Of a stretch of DNA of 64,000 nt, positions 1 through 8,065 are shown piece by piece. This stretch comes from Qipengyuania algicida (GTDB lineage: Bacteria > Pseudomonadota > Alphaproteobacteria > Sphingomonadales > Sphingomonadaceae), in assembly GCF_009828025.1 (NCBI RefSeq), contig NZ_WTYA01000004.1, positions 124,001 to 188,000 on the forward strand, read 5' to 3'. Both the position numbers and the translations under genes were made by a program. Below the pieces are notes generated by a model. It did not search any database and had not been told where the DNA came from. It was given only the letters and a program-made list of their open reading frames with translations. Each line of letters begins with the position of its first letter. The first letter of the stretch is position 1.

Positions 1-61
1 GCGAACATGGGGCAGCACTTCACTTGACATTTGCATGGCGAGCGCCGGAAACATGCTGCCC

Positions 62-640
62 ATGTGCAACCACTACCGAAATCTTGAAACGCAGATGCGC
101 GAATGGGCCGCGATCGAGAAGGCCAGCTTTGCCGATCTGGACGAGGTGCCCGACACGGATGTGTGGCCAAGGCGCAAAGCCTATGCCGTGCGGCAGGAAG
201 GCGGGCAGCGCATTGTCGATACGATGACCTGGGGCGTACCGCTAATGATGAAGGGCAAGCGCCCCGGTTCGACGGTGACCAAGCACATCACCAATGTTCG
301 TAACCTCTCCAGTTCCTTCTGGCGCTCGATGCTAACCGCGCAGGAGCAAAGATGTCTGGTTCCGTTCACCGAGTTTGCCGAACCCAAGAAGGGACGCGAG
401 GAATACTGGTTCTCGGTTCCCTCACGACCTGTCTCGGCGTTTGCAGGCATCTGGCGTGAGACCGACGTGGGCAAGGTCTTCGCGTTTCTGACCTGCGAGC
501 CCAATGCGCTGGTTGCACCGCTGCACCCGAAGGCGATGCCGGTGATACTGGAGGAAGACAGTTACGAAGCCTGGCTGGTTGGTGCTGAAGCCGAGAATCT
601 GGCGACTGCATTCCCTTCGCAGCTTATGGCTGTGAAGTGA
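62..640 (+). CDS. SOS response-associated peptidase (SRAP/HMCES/YedK family)
   Basis: The 192-residue product belongs to the family that crosslinks to abasic sites in single-stranded DNA to shield them. The start at 62 is chosen because the family needs Met1 removed to expose Cys2, and the protein then begins MCNHYR; an in-frame ATG at 35 would bury that cysteine. Other family landmarks are TNVRN around residues 77-81, PFTEF with the catalytic glutamate near residue 104, and LHPKAMPVI with the catalytic histidine near residue 164 (the usual form is HxRMP, so Lys-Ala replaces the commoner residues). It lies in the integrated element left of tRNA-Ser. The window begins only 61 bases upstream, so its promoter cannot be judged. 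The family call is firm; whether this copy is SOS-controlled is unknown. Confidence 0.88.
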   Translation: MCNHYRNLETQMREWAAIEKASFADLDEVPDTDVWPRRKAYAVRQEGGQRIVDTMTWGVPLMMKGKRPGSTVTKHITNVRNLSSSFWRSMLTAQEQRCLVPFTEFAEPKKGREEYWFSVPSRPVSAFAGIWRETDVGKVFAFLTCEPNALVAPLHPKAMPVILEEDSYEAWLVGAEAENLATAFPSQLMAVK

Positions 641-745
641 GGTTTATGTCTGAAATTGGGCAGCTTAACTGTCAGTGCTAATGGCCGATTTGTTGGGGTT
701 AGCTGCCTATCCCTCATGAACGCGCAAGAACTCAGCCAAACGGCA

Positions 746-1102
746 TTAGACAGTGCAATTTGTGATCTGTTTTGTCTCGTCGGGGGTCAGTCTTTCAAAC
801 ATGTGAATGGAGAGCATATTCTTCCCATCATGCTGTTTAATGACGAGACGCGGACTGTTGCGCTGGTTGACGTAGGTCTTAAGGTGATAGCCATTGCCCC
901 CACGCGTAGTTATCTGGACCAGACCATATTTTTTAAAGAATGCGGTCACAGCTGGGCAGTTCAAAATATCTGCCTGGCTTCTTTGAGTTTGCCTCTCTAG
1001 GCGCACTGGAGGGTCGATGTCATTTGGGTGAACAGTTTCAACCCAGATCGCTGTAAGAACCGTCAGCCCAAGAACTATCGAAAGTGGAGCAGCGCGGAGC
1101 AT
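746..1102 (-). CDS. Hypothetical small exported protein
   Basis: I do not recognise this 118-residue protein. It begins with a short hydrophobic stretch (residues about 6-19, LSIVLGLTVLTAI) that could be a signal peptide or an anchor, followed by a polar, basic domain with two cysteines (near residues 49 and 116) that could form a disulfide outside the cytoplasm. The sequence has normal protein-like composition. An alternative frame on the other strand (656-1000) is less protein-like. The surrounding DNA at 650-1300 looks less GC-rich than the rest of the window, as expected of acquired DNA. The 193 bases upstream (1103-1295) hold no gene I can support. Confidence 0.55.
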   Translation of the reverse strand: MLRAAPLSIVLGLTVLTAIWVETVHPNDIDPPVRLERQTQRSQADILNCPAVTAFFKKYGLVQITTRGGNGYHLKTYVNQRNSPRLVIKQHDGKNMLSIHMFERLTPDETKQITNCTV

Positions 1103-1295
1103 TTACCTATGCTGACCCATTTCAATAGCTTCCACAAGTAGGTCGTGCCCGGTAAGACCGCTTTCGGGTAAAAATGCAATAGGCTGCCGTGTCAGCAATC
1201 GGGAGGCGTCCAGACTTGGCGCTATGACAGTTTTGGTGTCGTATCCGGAATGTCGGCTTTTGAATCTGGGATCGGGGTTAGCTGCCGTCCAATTC

Positions 1296-2246
1296 TTAAC
1301 TGTAACCTCTAGCCCGGTCCGGCTTTAATCGCGCCTCAGCATTCAACTTCTCAAGCCGCTCAGAACAGACCTCATGCACAACGCGGCCCAGCTCCTCGAC
1401 CTGCTCACCAAGCCATTCAAGCTCGTCCCTGGTGATGCGGTAATGCTTGGAATAGCGCGCCTTGACGTAAGCTTCCTTGAGCTTCTCGAAGCGCGTGCGG
1501 TCGCGCTTGGTTTCGCGCGGCCAGACATAGGTGAGACGTGGGTCGATCCGCTCGGCCTGCGTGCGCAGAAAGCCGAGATTGTGGACGTGCGGAGTATAGA
1601 AGGTGCAGACCAGCAGGACCGTGTGATACATACGCTCCGCAGACTGGTGAAGATCGAAGACAGCTTTTTTGAATTTCCCTCGCGCCTTGGCGTCAACATA
1701 ACCGTCAAAGAAGTCTGACGCGCTTGGCAGCCAATCCTCAAAATACTCCTGCGCCATCGCCAGCGCCTGTGTCGGTGTCTTCGGCTTGGGCGTGTGCAGC
1801 TCGGTATCATCGGACTGGTAAAGCGCGATCCCGTCCTGCTTCACATCCATGAAGAAGTAGCGTCCGTGCGCCAGACCATCGTTCACTTCCTGGAGCGTGT
1901 GAACGATGAAGTTGACCGGGGTCTTGAGCGTACCGGTAACACCATACTCGCGCATCAGCCGGTCATCGAGTTTCGACCAGTACTTGACCCGGTCGGTAAG
2001 CCGCTTGTCGTTGACGATGAGCAGCAGGTCATAGTCCGACTGATAGCCCTTGGCGGTATGCGGCTCATCGACCCAGGTGCCTCTGGCATAGCTGCCATAG
2101 AGGATGACCTTGAGGATTCGTCCGGCCTTCTTCCACTCGTGCTTCGCCAGCGCGAAGGCGTCGTCGAACTCCTCGAAGATCAGCTGCACCACGCGCTCGA
2201 TCTCGCGCTGCTTTTGCGGGGGAAGATGATCGAGCTCGGTCTTCAT
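1296..2246 (-). CDS. Nucleotidyltransferase (MNT)-HEPN fusion protein
   Basis: This 316-residue protein joins two domains that often act as a toxin-antitoxin pair. Residues about 30-150 form a minimal nucleotidyltransferase: GSYARG at 51-56 is the hG[GS]-type motif and SDYD at 70-73 supplies metal-binding Asp71 and Asp73. The third acidic residue usual in active enzymes seems replaced in PVNFIVH (Asn112). Residues about 165-300 are helical and HEPN-like, with ARYSKHY at 263-269 giving an R-x3-H motif like the HEPN RNase signature. MNT proteins can AMPylate and silence HEPN RNases; here both sit in one chain. The start overlaps the stop of the upstream 128-residue frame by ATGA. Cargo of the tRNA-Ser element. 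Family is clear; activity is inferred. Confidence 0.82.
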   Translation of the reverse strand: MKTELDHLPPQKQREIERVVQLIFEEFDDAFALAKHEWKKAGRILKVILYGSYARGTWVDEPHTAKGYQSDYDLLLIVNDKRLTDRVKYWSKLDDRLMREYGVTGTLKTPVNFIVHTLQEVNDGLAHGRYFFMDVKQDGIALYQSDDTELHTPKPKTPTQALAMAQEYFEDWLPSASDFFDGYVDAKARGKFKKAVFDLHQSAERMYHTVLLVCTFYTPHVHNLGFLRTQAERIDPRLTYVWPRETKRDRTRFEKLKEAYVKARYSKHYRITRDELEWLGEQVEELGRVVHEVCSERLEKLNAEARLKPDRARGYS

Positions 2247-2629
2247 CGCTCATGTCCTAGCAAGCCCTTGGGATACTTGCACCTGTCGAGTGGCCAGACG
2301 CGCGGAGAGGGCGCCACCCATAGCGCTGCCGAACCGCGCGGCGGTGTGTCCACGTTAGCATCAATCCGACTCAGGATTGATGTTAGGTATGTTAAGGGGC
2401 CAAATTTCTGTTCATTCCCATAGGCTTGGATAGCATTTCGGTTCCTGATAGACCGTGCTTTGGGTTCCTGATCGCCCGAGTTTTGGGGTTCCCGATCGCC
2501 CGAACCGGTCACTGGCTTATCCACAGGGTTGGCCATCCCCATTTCTGGGGAGGGGGCTTGATCTTGCGCGCTGGCAGGGGCCGACTGGTCGGCTTTGCAC
2601 GCACTGTTCGATCGGCTGTTGTGGCCCAT
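2243..2629 (-). CDS. Hypothetical 128-residue ORF between integrase and MNT-HEPN gene
   Basis: I do not recognise this product and am unsure it is translated. In favour: its ATG lies 3 bases after the integrase stop, a GGGGTGAG stretch precedes it, and its stop overlaps the next gene's start as ATGA, so it would complete an int-orf-MNT/HEPN operon. Against: the residues are low in complexity (Ser, Pro, Gln, Asp rich, with a repeated GDxEPQ-like motif that is just the translation of the tandem DNA repeats at 2440-2502), no domain or membrane segment is visible, and the frame runs through a DnaA box and a perfect inverted repeat. It may be a non-coding control region that happens to be open. 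Confidence 0.38.
   Translation of the reverse strand: MGHNSRSNSACKADQSAPASAQDQAPSPEMGMANPVDKPVTGSGDREPQNSGDQEPKARSIRNRNAIQAYGNEQKFGPLTYLTSILSRIDANVDTPPRGSAALWVAPSPRVWPLDRCKYPKGLLGHER
2359..2382. repeat. Perfect 9-bp inverted repeat
   Basis: CATCAATCC (2359-2367), a six-base loop GACTCA, and GGATTGATG (2374-2382) form a perfect inverted repeat about 115 bases upstream of the MNT-HEPN start (read on the minus strand). It could be an operator, a site for a replication or recombination protein, or a transcript hairpin. No T-run follows on either strand, so it does not look like an intrinsic terminator. Confidence 0.6.
2440..2525. repeat. Three iteron-like direct repeats and a DnaA box
   Basis: Three near-identical 16-mers start at 2440 (GGTTCCTGATAGACCG), 2463 (GGTTCCTGATCGCCCG) and 2487 (GGTTCCCGATCGCCCG), so the spacing is 23 and 24 bases, about two helical turns. 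A perfect DnaA box, TTATCCACA, follows at 2517-2525. Evenly phased repeats beside a DnaA box are typical of iteron replication origins. No rep gene is visible within the window, so this could be a replication origin of the integrated element, a remnant of a plasmid, or a binding array for an element regulator. Confidence 0.55.
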
Positions 2630-2632
2630 GGC

Positions 2633-3781
2633 TCACCCACCCCTGCAGCAATAGCTGGCCCAGTCGTCCATCAGCACGCGCCGCTTCTCCAGCAGATTGC
2701 CGCGACGGTAGGCCGCCTCGGTCTTGTCCTTGACCACATGGGCCAGCGCCGCCTCGGCCACATCGCTCGGGTGCTGGGTCTCCTCGCTCACCCAGTCGCG
2801 GAAGGCGGAACGGAACCCATGCGCGGTATAGGGCTCCTTCATCTCCTTGATCAGCTTGGTCAGCGTCATGTCCGACATCGGCTTACGTAGACGCTGCCCC
2901 GGGAACACCAATGCGCAGTCGCGGATGCGCAGTTCGCAGCAGCGCTCGATGATCCGTACCGCCCGATCGCACAGCGGTACCACGTGCTCGCGGTTTGCCT
3001 TCATCCGCGTTCTGGGGATCGTCCATAGCCTTGCCTCAAGATCGAACTCCTCGAACACCGCGTGGCGGACCTCACCCGATCTTGCAGCCGTCAGGATCGC
3101 AAACTCCAGCGCTAGCCGGCTGTAGCTCTCGCGTTCTCGCAACCGTGGAATGAAGCATGGGACCTTGGCATAGGGCATGGCAGCATAGTGGCCATCCTTC
3201 TTGGGCTGTCTGGGAAGCCCCTTGCTGATCGCCCGCATCGGTGCCTCGCTCTCGCGATATCCCGAGGCATAGGCCCAATCGAGCACTGTCCCGATCCGCT
3301 GGCGCACCCGGCGCGCGGTCTCGGGCTTCGCCAGCCAGATCTCGGCCAGCACATTGCGGATCATCGGCCCGGTGATCTCGCTCACCTGGACATTGCCGAG
3401 ATGTGGAAAGGCATAGGCCTCCAGCGTCCGGAGCCACTGCTGTTCGTGTTTCTCATTGCGCCAGGTCTTCCTATGCTGCGCAAGCACCCTGGCGGTCGCC
3501 TCGCGAAACGTGGGAATACCCTGCGCTTTCCGTCGCTCGAACAGAGGATCGAGACCCAGCTCGACCCATGTGCGCACCTCTCGCGCGCGTTCGCGCGCAA
3601 TCTTCAGCGATACTTTCGACGCGCTGCCCAGACCGAAATCACGCCGCGTGCCGTGTTTCTGGACCCGGACCATCCAGCTTTTCGAGCCCGATGGCTTCAC
3701 CACCAGGAACAATCCGTCGCCATCGCCGATTCTGCCGGGCCGCGTCGCGGCCTTGACTGCTGTTGCTGAAAGCTTGCCCAT
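2633..3781 (-). CDS. Tyrosine-type site-specific integrase (P4-like)
   Basis: The product (382 residues from the ATG at 3781; an in-frame ATG at 3802 would add MWEIWSV) is a phage/island integrase that recombines element and chromosome at a tRNA gene. The N-terminal ~90 residues are the arm-type DNA-binding domain of P4-like integrases (DGDGLFLVVKPSG, then WMVRVQ and RRDFGLG). A core-binding domain follows, then the catalytic domain with the Arg of LTAARSGEVR, a beta-hairpin Lys in RMKANREH, HGFR (H-x-x-R), the second His in LAHVVKDK and the nucleophile Tyr in EAAYRRGN. All catalytic residues are present, so it looks functional. It starts about 150 bases from the 3' end of tRNA-Ser and reads away from it, the usual layout for an element inserted in a tRNA. 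Confidence 0.93.
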   Translation of the reverse strand: MGKLSATAVKAATRPGRIGDGDGLFLVVKPSGSKSWMVRVQKHGTRRDFGLGSASKVSLKIARERAREVRTWVELGLDPLFERRKAQGIPTFREATARVLAQHRKTWRNEKHEQQWLRTLEAYAFPHLGNVQVSEITGPMIRNVLAEIWLAKPETARRVRQRIGTVLDWAYASGYRESEAPMRAISKGLPRQPKKDGHYAAMPYAKVPCFIPRLRERESYSRLALEFAILTAARSGEVRHAVFEEFDLEARLWTIPRTRMKANREHVVPLCDRAVRIIERCCELRIRDCALVFPGQRLRKPMSDMTLTKLIKEMKEPYTAHGFRSAFRDWVSEETQHPSDVAEAALAHVVKDKTEAAYRRGNLLEKRRVLMDDWASYCCRGG

Positions 3782-3928
3782 AACAGACCAAATCTCCCAC
3801 ATTTATTCCCACAAATCCAATCGGACACCGGCAGATTGGCAGGGACAGTGTGGGACCCGAATCACCCGATAAGCTGCAGAAATCCTTGGCTTATTCTGGT
3901 TACAGGCGAACAATGGGGAACGGGCTAG

Positions 3929-4018
3929 TGGCGGACAGGGTGGGATTCGAACCCACGGTGAGCGTGAACCCACGGCGGTTTTCAAGACCGCTGCCTTAAA
4001 CCACTCGGCCACCTGTCC
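3929..4018 (-). tRNA. tRNA-Ser (UGA), probable element attachment site
   Basis: Read on the minus strand, the gene starts GGACAGGTGGCCGAGTGG and ends CCTGTCC, G, CCA. The 7-bp acceptor stem (GGACAGG with CCTGTCC) closes, the discriminator is G and CCA is encoded. The anticodon stem-loop CGGTCTTGAAAACCG gives anticodon TGA. A long variable arm (GTGGGTTCACGCTCAC) marks it as serine class II. The T arm GGTTCGAATCC is intact. The integrase gene lies beside the 3' end, so the 3' half is the likely attB core; the second att copy should lie left of this window. No repeat of the 3' end was seen in 1-3900. Confidence 0.95.
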
Positions 4019-4169
4019 GCGACTGATCGTTGCCGCTAGCGCCGGTTGGAACGTTTGTCACGCCTGCCAGTCGCCATTGCCGAAATGTGCACCGAAACTA
4101 TCCGCTAAAACGTTGCGTTTGCCAGATGAATTCGCTTGTCGTTCAGGCTCACTCTGCAACAATAAGCTG

Positions 4170-5189
4170 ATGGATTTGCGTCGTTGCCTCGCCACCCTTG
4201 TCGCCACCGCTGTCGCACTGTCTCCGGCAGCAGCCGCCGCACAGGATTCGTCCTTCGACGCCTATCTCCAGACGCTTAAAGCGCAGGCGAGGGCCGCGGG
4301 CGTCAGCGAGGCAACGATTTCACGGATGACCGACGATCTGACGCCGAACCAAAGGGTCATCGATCTCGACAATTCACAGCCCGGAAGCTCATCCGGTAAC
4401 GGCTTTCCGGCACTCGCCCCATATCTCGCGAGGCATGTCGATGCGCAGCGTATCGCAGGTGGTCGCACCGCCCTGCAGAATTCGGCAGGCCTGCTGCGCG
4501 GTATCGAGCGTAAATACGGCGTGCCGGGACCGATCATCGTCGCGATATGGGGTCACGAAACTGCCTATGGATCGGTAAAGGGCGGGTTTGACCTTGCACG
4601 GGCGCTTGCCACCCTTGCCTGGGAGGGCCGCCGACGCAAGCTGTTCGCGACCGAGTTCGTCGACCTGCTCAAGATCGCCGACCGCGGTTTTCCGCGCTCG
4701 GAGCTGAAGGGTAGCTGGGCAGGTGCTTTCGGTAATCCACAATTCCTGCCCAGCGTCTATTTGCGTCTGGCGGTCGATGGCGACGGCGATGGCCGCGCGG
4801 ATATCATGACCGATACGGCAGATACGCTGGCGTCGATTGCCAATTATTTTCGCGATGCCGGCTGGCGTCCCGGTCAACCGTGGGGTGTGCCCGCGTCCGT
4901 TCCGTCCGGGTTCGACACCAATGCCTACAGGACCAAGCTCGTCTCGCCCGTATGCGAACGCGTGCACATGAGGCATAGCGAATTCAAGACAGTGCGCGAA
5001 TGGCGTGCATTGGGTGTTACCGCGTTGACGCCTTTGCCCGATGATACGCTCGTTTCGTTGTTCCAGCCTGACGGGCCGGGCACGCGGGCATGGCTGCTGA
5101 CGGGCAATTATCGCGTGATCCTCGAATACAATTGCTCCAATTACTACGCGATGAGCGTTGGCGAATTGGCCGACGATATCGCACTATAA
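4170..5189 (+). CDS. Lytic murein transglycosylase, MltB-type
   Basis: This 339-residue exported enzyme cleaves the MurNAc-GlcNAc bond of peptidoglycan to leave 1,6-anhydroMurNAc ends. The start at 4170 gives a clean signal peptide (MDLRRCL, a hydrophobic core, cut near AAAA-QD); there is no lipobox, so it should be soluble in the periplasm. Catalytic Glu130 sits in IWGHETAYG, and the family motifs ELKGSWAGAFGNPQFLPS and a GDGDGRAD calcium-like loop follow, then DTLASIANYFRDAGW. The C-terminal ~80 residues include two cysteines. It begins the run of plus-strand genes after tRNA-Ser and precedes a DD-carboxypeptidase by 76 bases, another wall enzyme. Confidence 0.93.
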   Translation: MDLRRCLATLVATAVALSPAAAAAQDSSFDAYLQTLKAQARAAGVSEATISRMTDDLTPNQRVIDLDNSQPGSSSGNGFPALAPYLARHVDAQRIAGGRTALQNSAGLLRGIERKYGVPGPIIVAIWGHETAYGSVKGGFDLARALATLAWEGRRRKLFATEFVDLLKIADRGFPRSELKGSWAGAFGNPQFLPSVYLRLAVDGDGDGRADIMTDTADTLASIANYFRDAGWRPGQPWGVPASVPSGFDTNAYRTKLVSPVCERVHMRHSEFKTVREWRALGVTALTPLPDDTLVSLFQPDGPGTRAWLLTGNYRVILEYNCSNYYAMSVGELADDIAL

Positions 5190-5265
5190 TATCACCTTCA
5201 GAAGCGTGGACAGCGCGGGAGAGTGCTCGCAAACTGTCGGTGCGGCGGATATAGCCACGCGACCT

Positions 5266-6480
5266 ATGACCGATCGTCCACGTCCTGACACCGGCCGCAA
5301 CAGCGGGATTCATCGCCTGAAAGCGGCGAAAGCCACGATTTGTGCTGTCGTGTTGACGATGTGCTCCCCTGCGGCAAATGCCGCGCGGACAACCATCACT
5401 CCCGCCATTCCCAGCGCGCAGGATGCGCCGATCGCGCTGCTGATCGACCTTTCCAGCGGCCAAACCCTATTCGCGCGCGATATCGACCGGCGCTTCATGC
5501 CCGCCTCCATGACCAAGGTGATGACCGTATTCACCGCTTTCGAGTGGATGCATCGGGGCAAGCTGTTTCCCCAACAGGTTATTACCGTCGCGCCCGACGT
5601 ATTCGACAAATGGCACGGGGTCGGCTCCACCATGTTCCTGCCTAAGGACGCGCGTGTCACCGTCGATCAGCTGTTGCACGGAATCACGACCGTTTCGGCT
5701 AACGATGGTGCGGCGGCGCTGGCGCACGGGGCGGCGGGTTCCATCGCAAAGTGGGTCGCAGCGATGAATCGCGAAGCGCGTTCCATCGGGATGACGAACA
5801 GCCATTATGGCACGCCGAACGGATGGATGGATCAGGGCGGTACTTTCGTAACTGCGCGCGATCTGGCGACGCTGGCGACGGCGATGATCGAGCGCTACCC
5901 CGACCTATACCGGCGCTATTTCGGTGCTCGCACGTTGACGTATAATGGTATTACGCAGCGCAACCATGATCCAATAACAGGGGTCGTGCCGGGTGCTGAC
6001 GGCATCAAGACAGGCTTCACCAATCAGGCCGGTTATGGATTTTTGGGGAGCGCCCAACGCAATGGCCGGCGGTTGGTGATGGTCGTGGCGACCAGCCCGA
6101 CGGGACGCCAGCGCAATAAGGCCGCGCAAGAGTTCATGGAATGGGGTTTCGATGCGTTCGATAGCCGGCTGCTGTTCGGTGCCAATACCCAGATCGCCAA
6201 GGCCAAAGTCCAGAATGGCGGGCTCAGTCGCGTCAAACTCGTGTCTCCGCGCCCGATCCGGGTCGACGTGCCCAAGGGTACTCACCCTGAAGTGGGACTC
6301 AAGGTCCGCTATTTCGGTCCTTTGCGCGCACCGATTGCACGAGGGGAGCATGTTGCCGACTTGATCGTGAGCGTTGACGGGAAAGAAGTGGGCACGCGCC
6401 CGCTCGTGTCCGATCGTGCGATAGGTACTGCGACCATCGTGCAGCGCATATTTAACGGCTTTGCGCGGTGGCTGCCATGA
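5266..6480 (+). CDS. D-alanyl-D-alanine carboxypeptidase (PBP5/6 type, peptidase S11)
   Basis: This 404-residue enzyme trims the terminal D-Ala from peptidoglycan pentapeptides in the periplasm. The start at 5266 puts an uncleaved or cleaved signal segment at residues 19-39 (ending SPAANA). The penicillin-binding motifs are all present: SMTK with nucleophile Ser81 and Lys84, SAN at 144-146, and KTG at 248-250. A C-terminal beta-rich PBP5 domain follows residue ~290, and the last residues (IVQRIFNGFARWL) form the amphipathic helix that anchors PBP5-like enzymes to the inner membrane. Its stop overlaps the tmk start as ATGA. An earlier in-frame ATG at 5158 lies inside the upstream gene and is unlikely. 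Confidence 0.93.
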   Translation: MTDRPRPDTGRNSGIHRLKAAKATICAVVLTMCSPAANAARTTITPAIPSAQDAPIALLIDLSSGQTLFARDIDRRFMPASMTKVMTVFTAFEWMHRGKLFPQQVITVAPDVFDKWHGVGSTMFLPKDARVTVDQLLHGITTVSANDGAAALAHGAAGSIAKWVAAMNREARSIGMTNSHYGTPNGWMDQGGTFVTARDLATLATAMIERYPDLYRRYFGARTLTYNGITQRNHDPITGVVPGADGIKTGFTNQAGYGFLGSAQRNGRRLVMVVATSPTGRQRNKAAQEFMEWGFDAFDSRLLFGANTQIAKAKVQNGGLSRVKLVSPRPIRVDVPKGTHPEVGLKVRYFGPLRAPIARGEHVADLIVSVDGKEVGTRPLVSDRAIGTATIVQRIFNGFARWLP

Positions 6481-7121
6481 CTCGCGGTCGCTTCATTGCC
6501 TTCGAAGGAGGCGAGGGTGTCGGCAAGTCGACCCAGGCACGCTTGCTGGCCGACGCATTGCGGGAAAGAGGGTTACGCGTTGCGGTCACGCGAGAGCCGG
6601 GCGGAACATCCGGCGCAGAAGCAATCCGTAAGCTTCTTCTCGCACCGCCGGGGGAGGGTTGGGGTCCGCGTGCGGAAGCCCTGCTGTTCGCCGCCGCGCG
6701 ATCCGATCATGTATCTCGCTTGATCCGTCCTGCGCTCGATGGCGGCGAGTGGGTTGTCTGTGATCGCTTTCTCGATTCCAGTCGCGCCTATCAGGGGGTG
6801 GCGCTCGACTTGGGGGACGAGGCGATCATGGACCTGCACAGGATCGGCAGCGAAGAGTTGCTGCCCGATCTCGTGCTGGTGTTGCAGGCTTCACCGGAAC
6901 AGGTTGCCCGACGCCTCAATGCGCGGGATGGAAACGCGTCGGATGCCATCGGTGGGCGCGACGCCACCTATCATGCGAAAGTGGACGCGGCCTTCGCTGG
7001 CTTCGCGCAGTCCGATCCAGGCCGCTATGCGTTGATCGATGGCACCGGAACAATTGAGCAGGTTCATGCCAGAGTGATGCACGCTGTAACCCCGTTGCTC
7101 CAAAGATCAGAGCGATGCTAA
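6477..7121 (+). CDS. tmk: Thymidylate kinase
   Basis: The 214-residue enzyme phosphorylates dTMP to dTDP for DNA synthesis. The P-loop EGGEGVGKST occupies residues 10-19, REPGG near residue 38 carries the substrate-binding arginine, and CDRFLDSSRAYQG is the DRx-type motif that binds dTMP. The ATG at 6477 overlaps the preceding stop (ATGA), so translation is likely coupled; a GTG three codons earlier is a weaker choice. It overlaps the next gene, holB, by 7 bases. tmk-holB adjacency is very widely conserved. Confidence 0.97.
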   Translation: MTRGRFIAFEGGEGVGKSTQARLLADALRERGLRVAVTREPGGTSGAEAIRKLLLAPPGEGWGPRAEALLFAAARSDHVSRLIRPALDGGEWVVCDRFLDSSRAYQGVALDLGDEAIMDLHRIGSEELLPDLVLVLQASPEQVARRLNARDGNASDAIGGRDATYHAKVDAAFAGFAQSDPGRYALIDGTGTIEQVHARVMHAVTPLLQRSERC

Positions 7122-8065
7122 TCGGCCATGAAGGACCATGGCGCGAATGGCGCAGCGCACTGGCGGGAGAACGCATTCATCACGCATGGCTGCTGACGGG
7201 CAAGGCGGGGCTGGGGAAATACAGCTTTGCCGAGCAAGCGGCGCGCGAATTGGTGGGATCGCCCCCGGATCAGGCACAGCACCCCGACATCCTGCTGGTG
7301 TCGCATCCACCCAAGGACGACAGTGAGGATCGTAAGCGTGCCGAGGGCAAGCCCTTCGAAAAGGCGCGCAGTATCCGCATAGCGCAGATCAGGGCGATGC
7401 AACAGCGCCTGAACACAAGGCCGACACTCGGCGAGCGGCGCGTGATTATTATCGATCCTGCCGACGACCTCGAGCGCAATGCTGCCAACGCCTTGCTGAA
7501 GAGTCTGGAAGAGCCGCCGAACGGGACGTTTTTCATCCTCATCAGCCATAGTCCGGCCAGATTGCTGCCGACGATCCGCTCGCGCTGCCGGACGCTGAGG
7601 TTTCCAACCCTGCCGGACGAGAAAATTGCCAACCTGCTTGCCGAACACATGCCCGACGCCGATGCGGCGACCCGCGCAGCAGCCGCCACTGCGGCGGCCG
7701 GCTCTCCCGGAGCGGCCCTCAAATTCGTCGAACTGGGGCTCGGCGCACCAGCCTCTGTCATGCGCGCCATCATGGGCGATGGTGATCCGGCTTTTCTGCA
7801 ACGTGGCAAGCTCGCCGAACTGATCGGAGCAAGGCCCGATCGCGAACGTCTGCGCGCGGTGCTCGATCTTGCAAGGGCCGAACTGGTATCGGGCATCGAA
7901 GCACTTGACCGGGGGCACGCTGTCGAACGCATCGCCATCCATCAGGAACTGGTTCGCCTGACGGGTGAGTTCACCACCTACAATTATGACCCCGGATTGC
8001 TTGCGATGGAGATCGGTACCTTGCTCGCACGTGCGGGGCAAGCTAGCGACCGTGCTTATGGCTGA
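7115..8065 (+). CDS. holB: DNA polymerase III delta' subunit
   Basis: The 316-residue protein is the delta' clamp-loader subunit, an AAA+ protein that helps open the beta clamp. Residues about 24-34 (LLTGKAGLGKY) form the Walker A region, and VIIIDPADDLERNAANALLKSLEEPP around residues 110-135 holds the Walker B-like strand and sensor segment typical of HolB. ILISHSPARLLPTIRSRC contains the SRC motif. The zinc-binding cysteines found in gamma/tau are absent, as is common in alphaproteobacterial HolB. It overlaps tmk by 7 bases and metG by 8 bases, so all three are probably translated from one message. Confidence 0.93.
   Translation: MLIGHEGPWREWRSALAGERIHHAWLLTGKAGLGKYSFAEQAARELVGSPPDQAQHPDILLVSHPPKDDSEDRKRAEGKPFEKARSIRIAQIRAMQQRLNTRPTLGERRVIIIDPADDLERNAANALLKSLEEPPNGTFFILISHSPARLLPTIRSRCRTLRFPTLPDEKIANLLAEHMPDADAATRAAAATAAAGSPGAALKFVELGLGAPASVMRAIMGDGDPAFLQRGKLAELIGARPDRERLRAVLDLARAELVSGIEALDRGHAVERIAIHQELVRLTGEFTTYNYDPGLLAMEIGTLLARAGQASDRAYG

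Noticed and set aside
656-1000. A plus-strand frame of 114 codons in the island
   Set aside because: It lies over the more protein-like minus-strand frame at 746-1102 and has no clear signal or domain.
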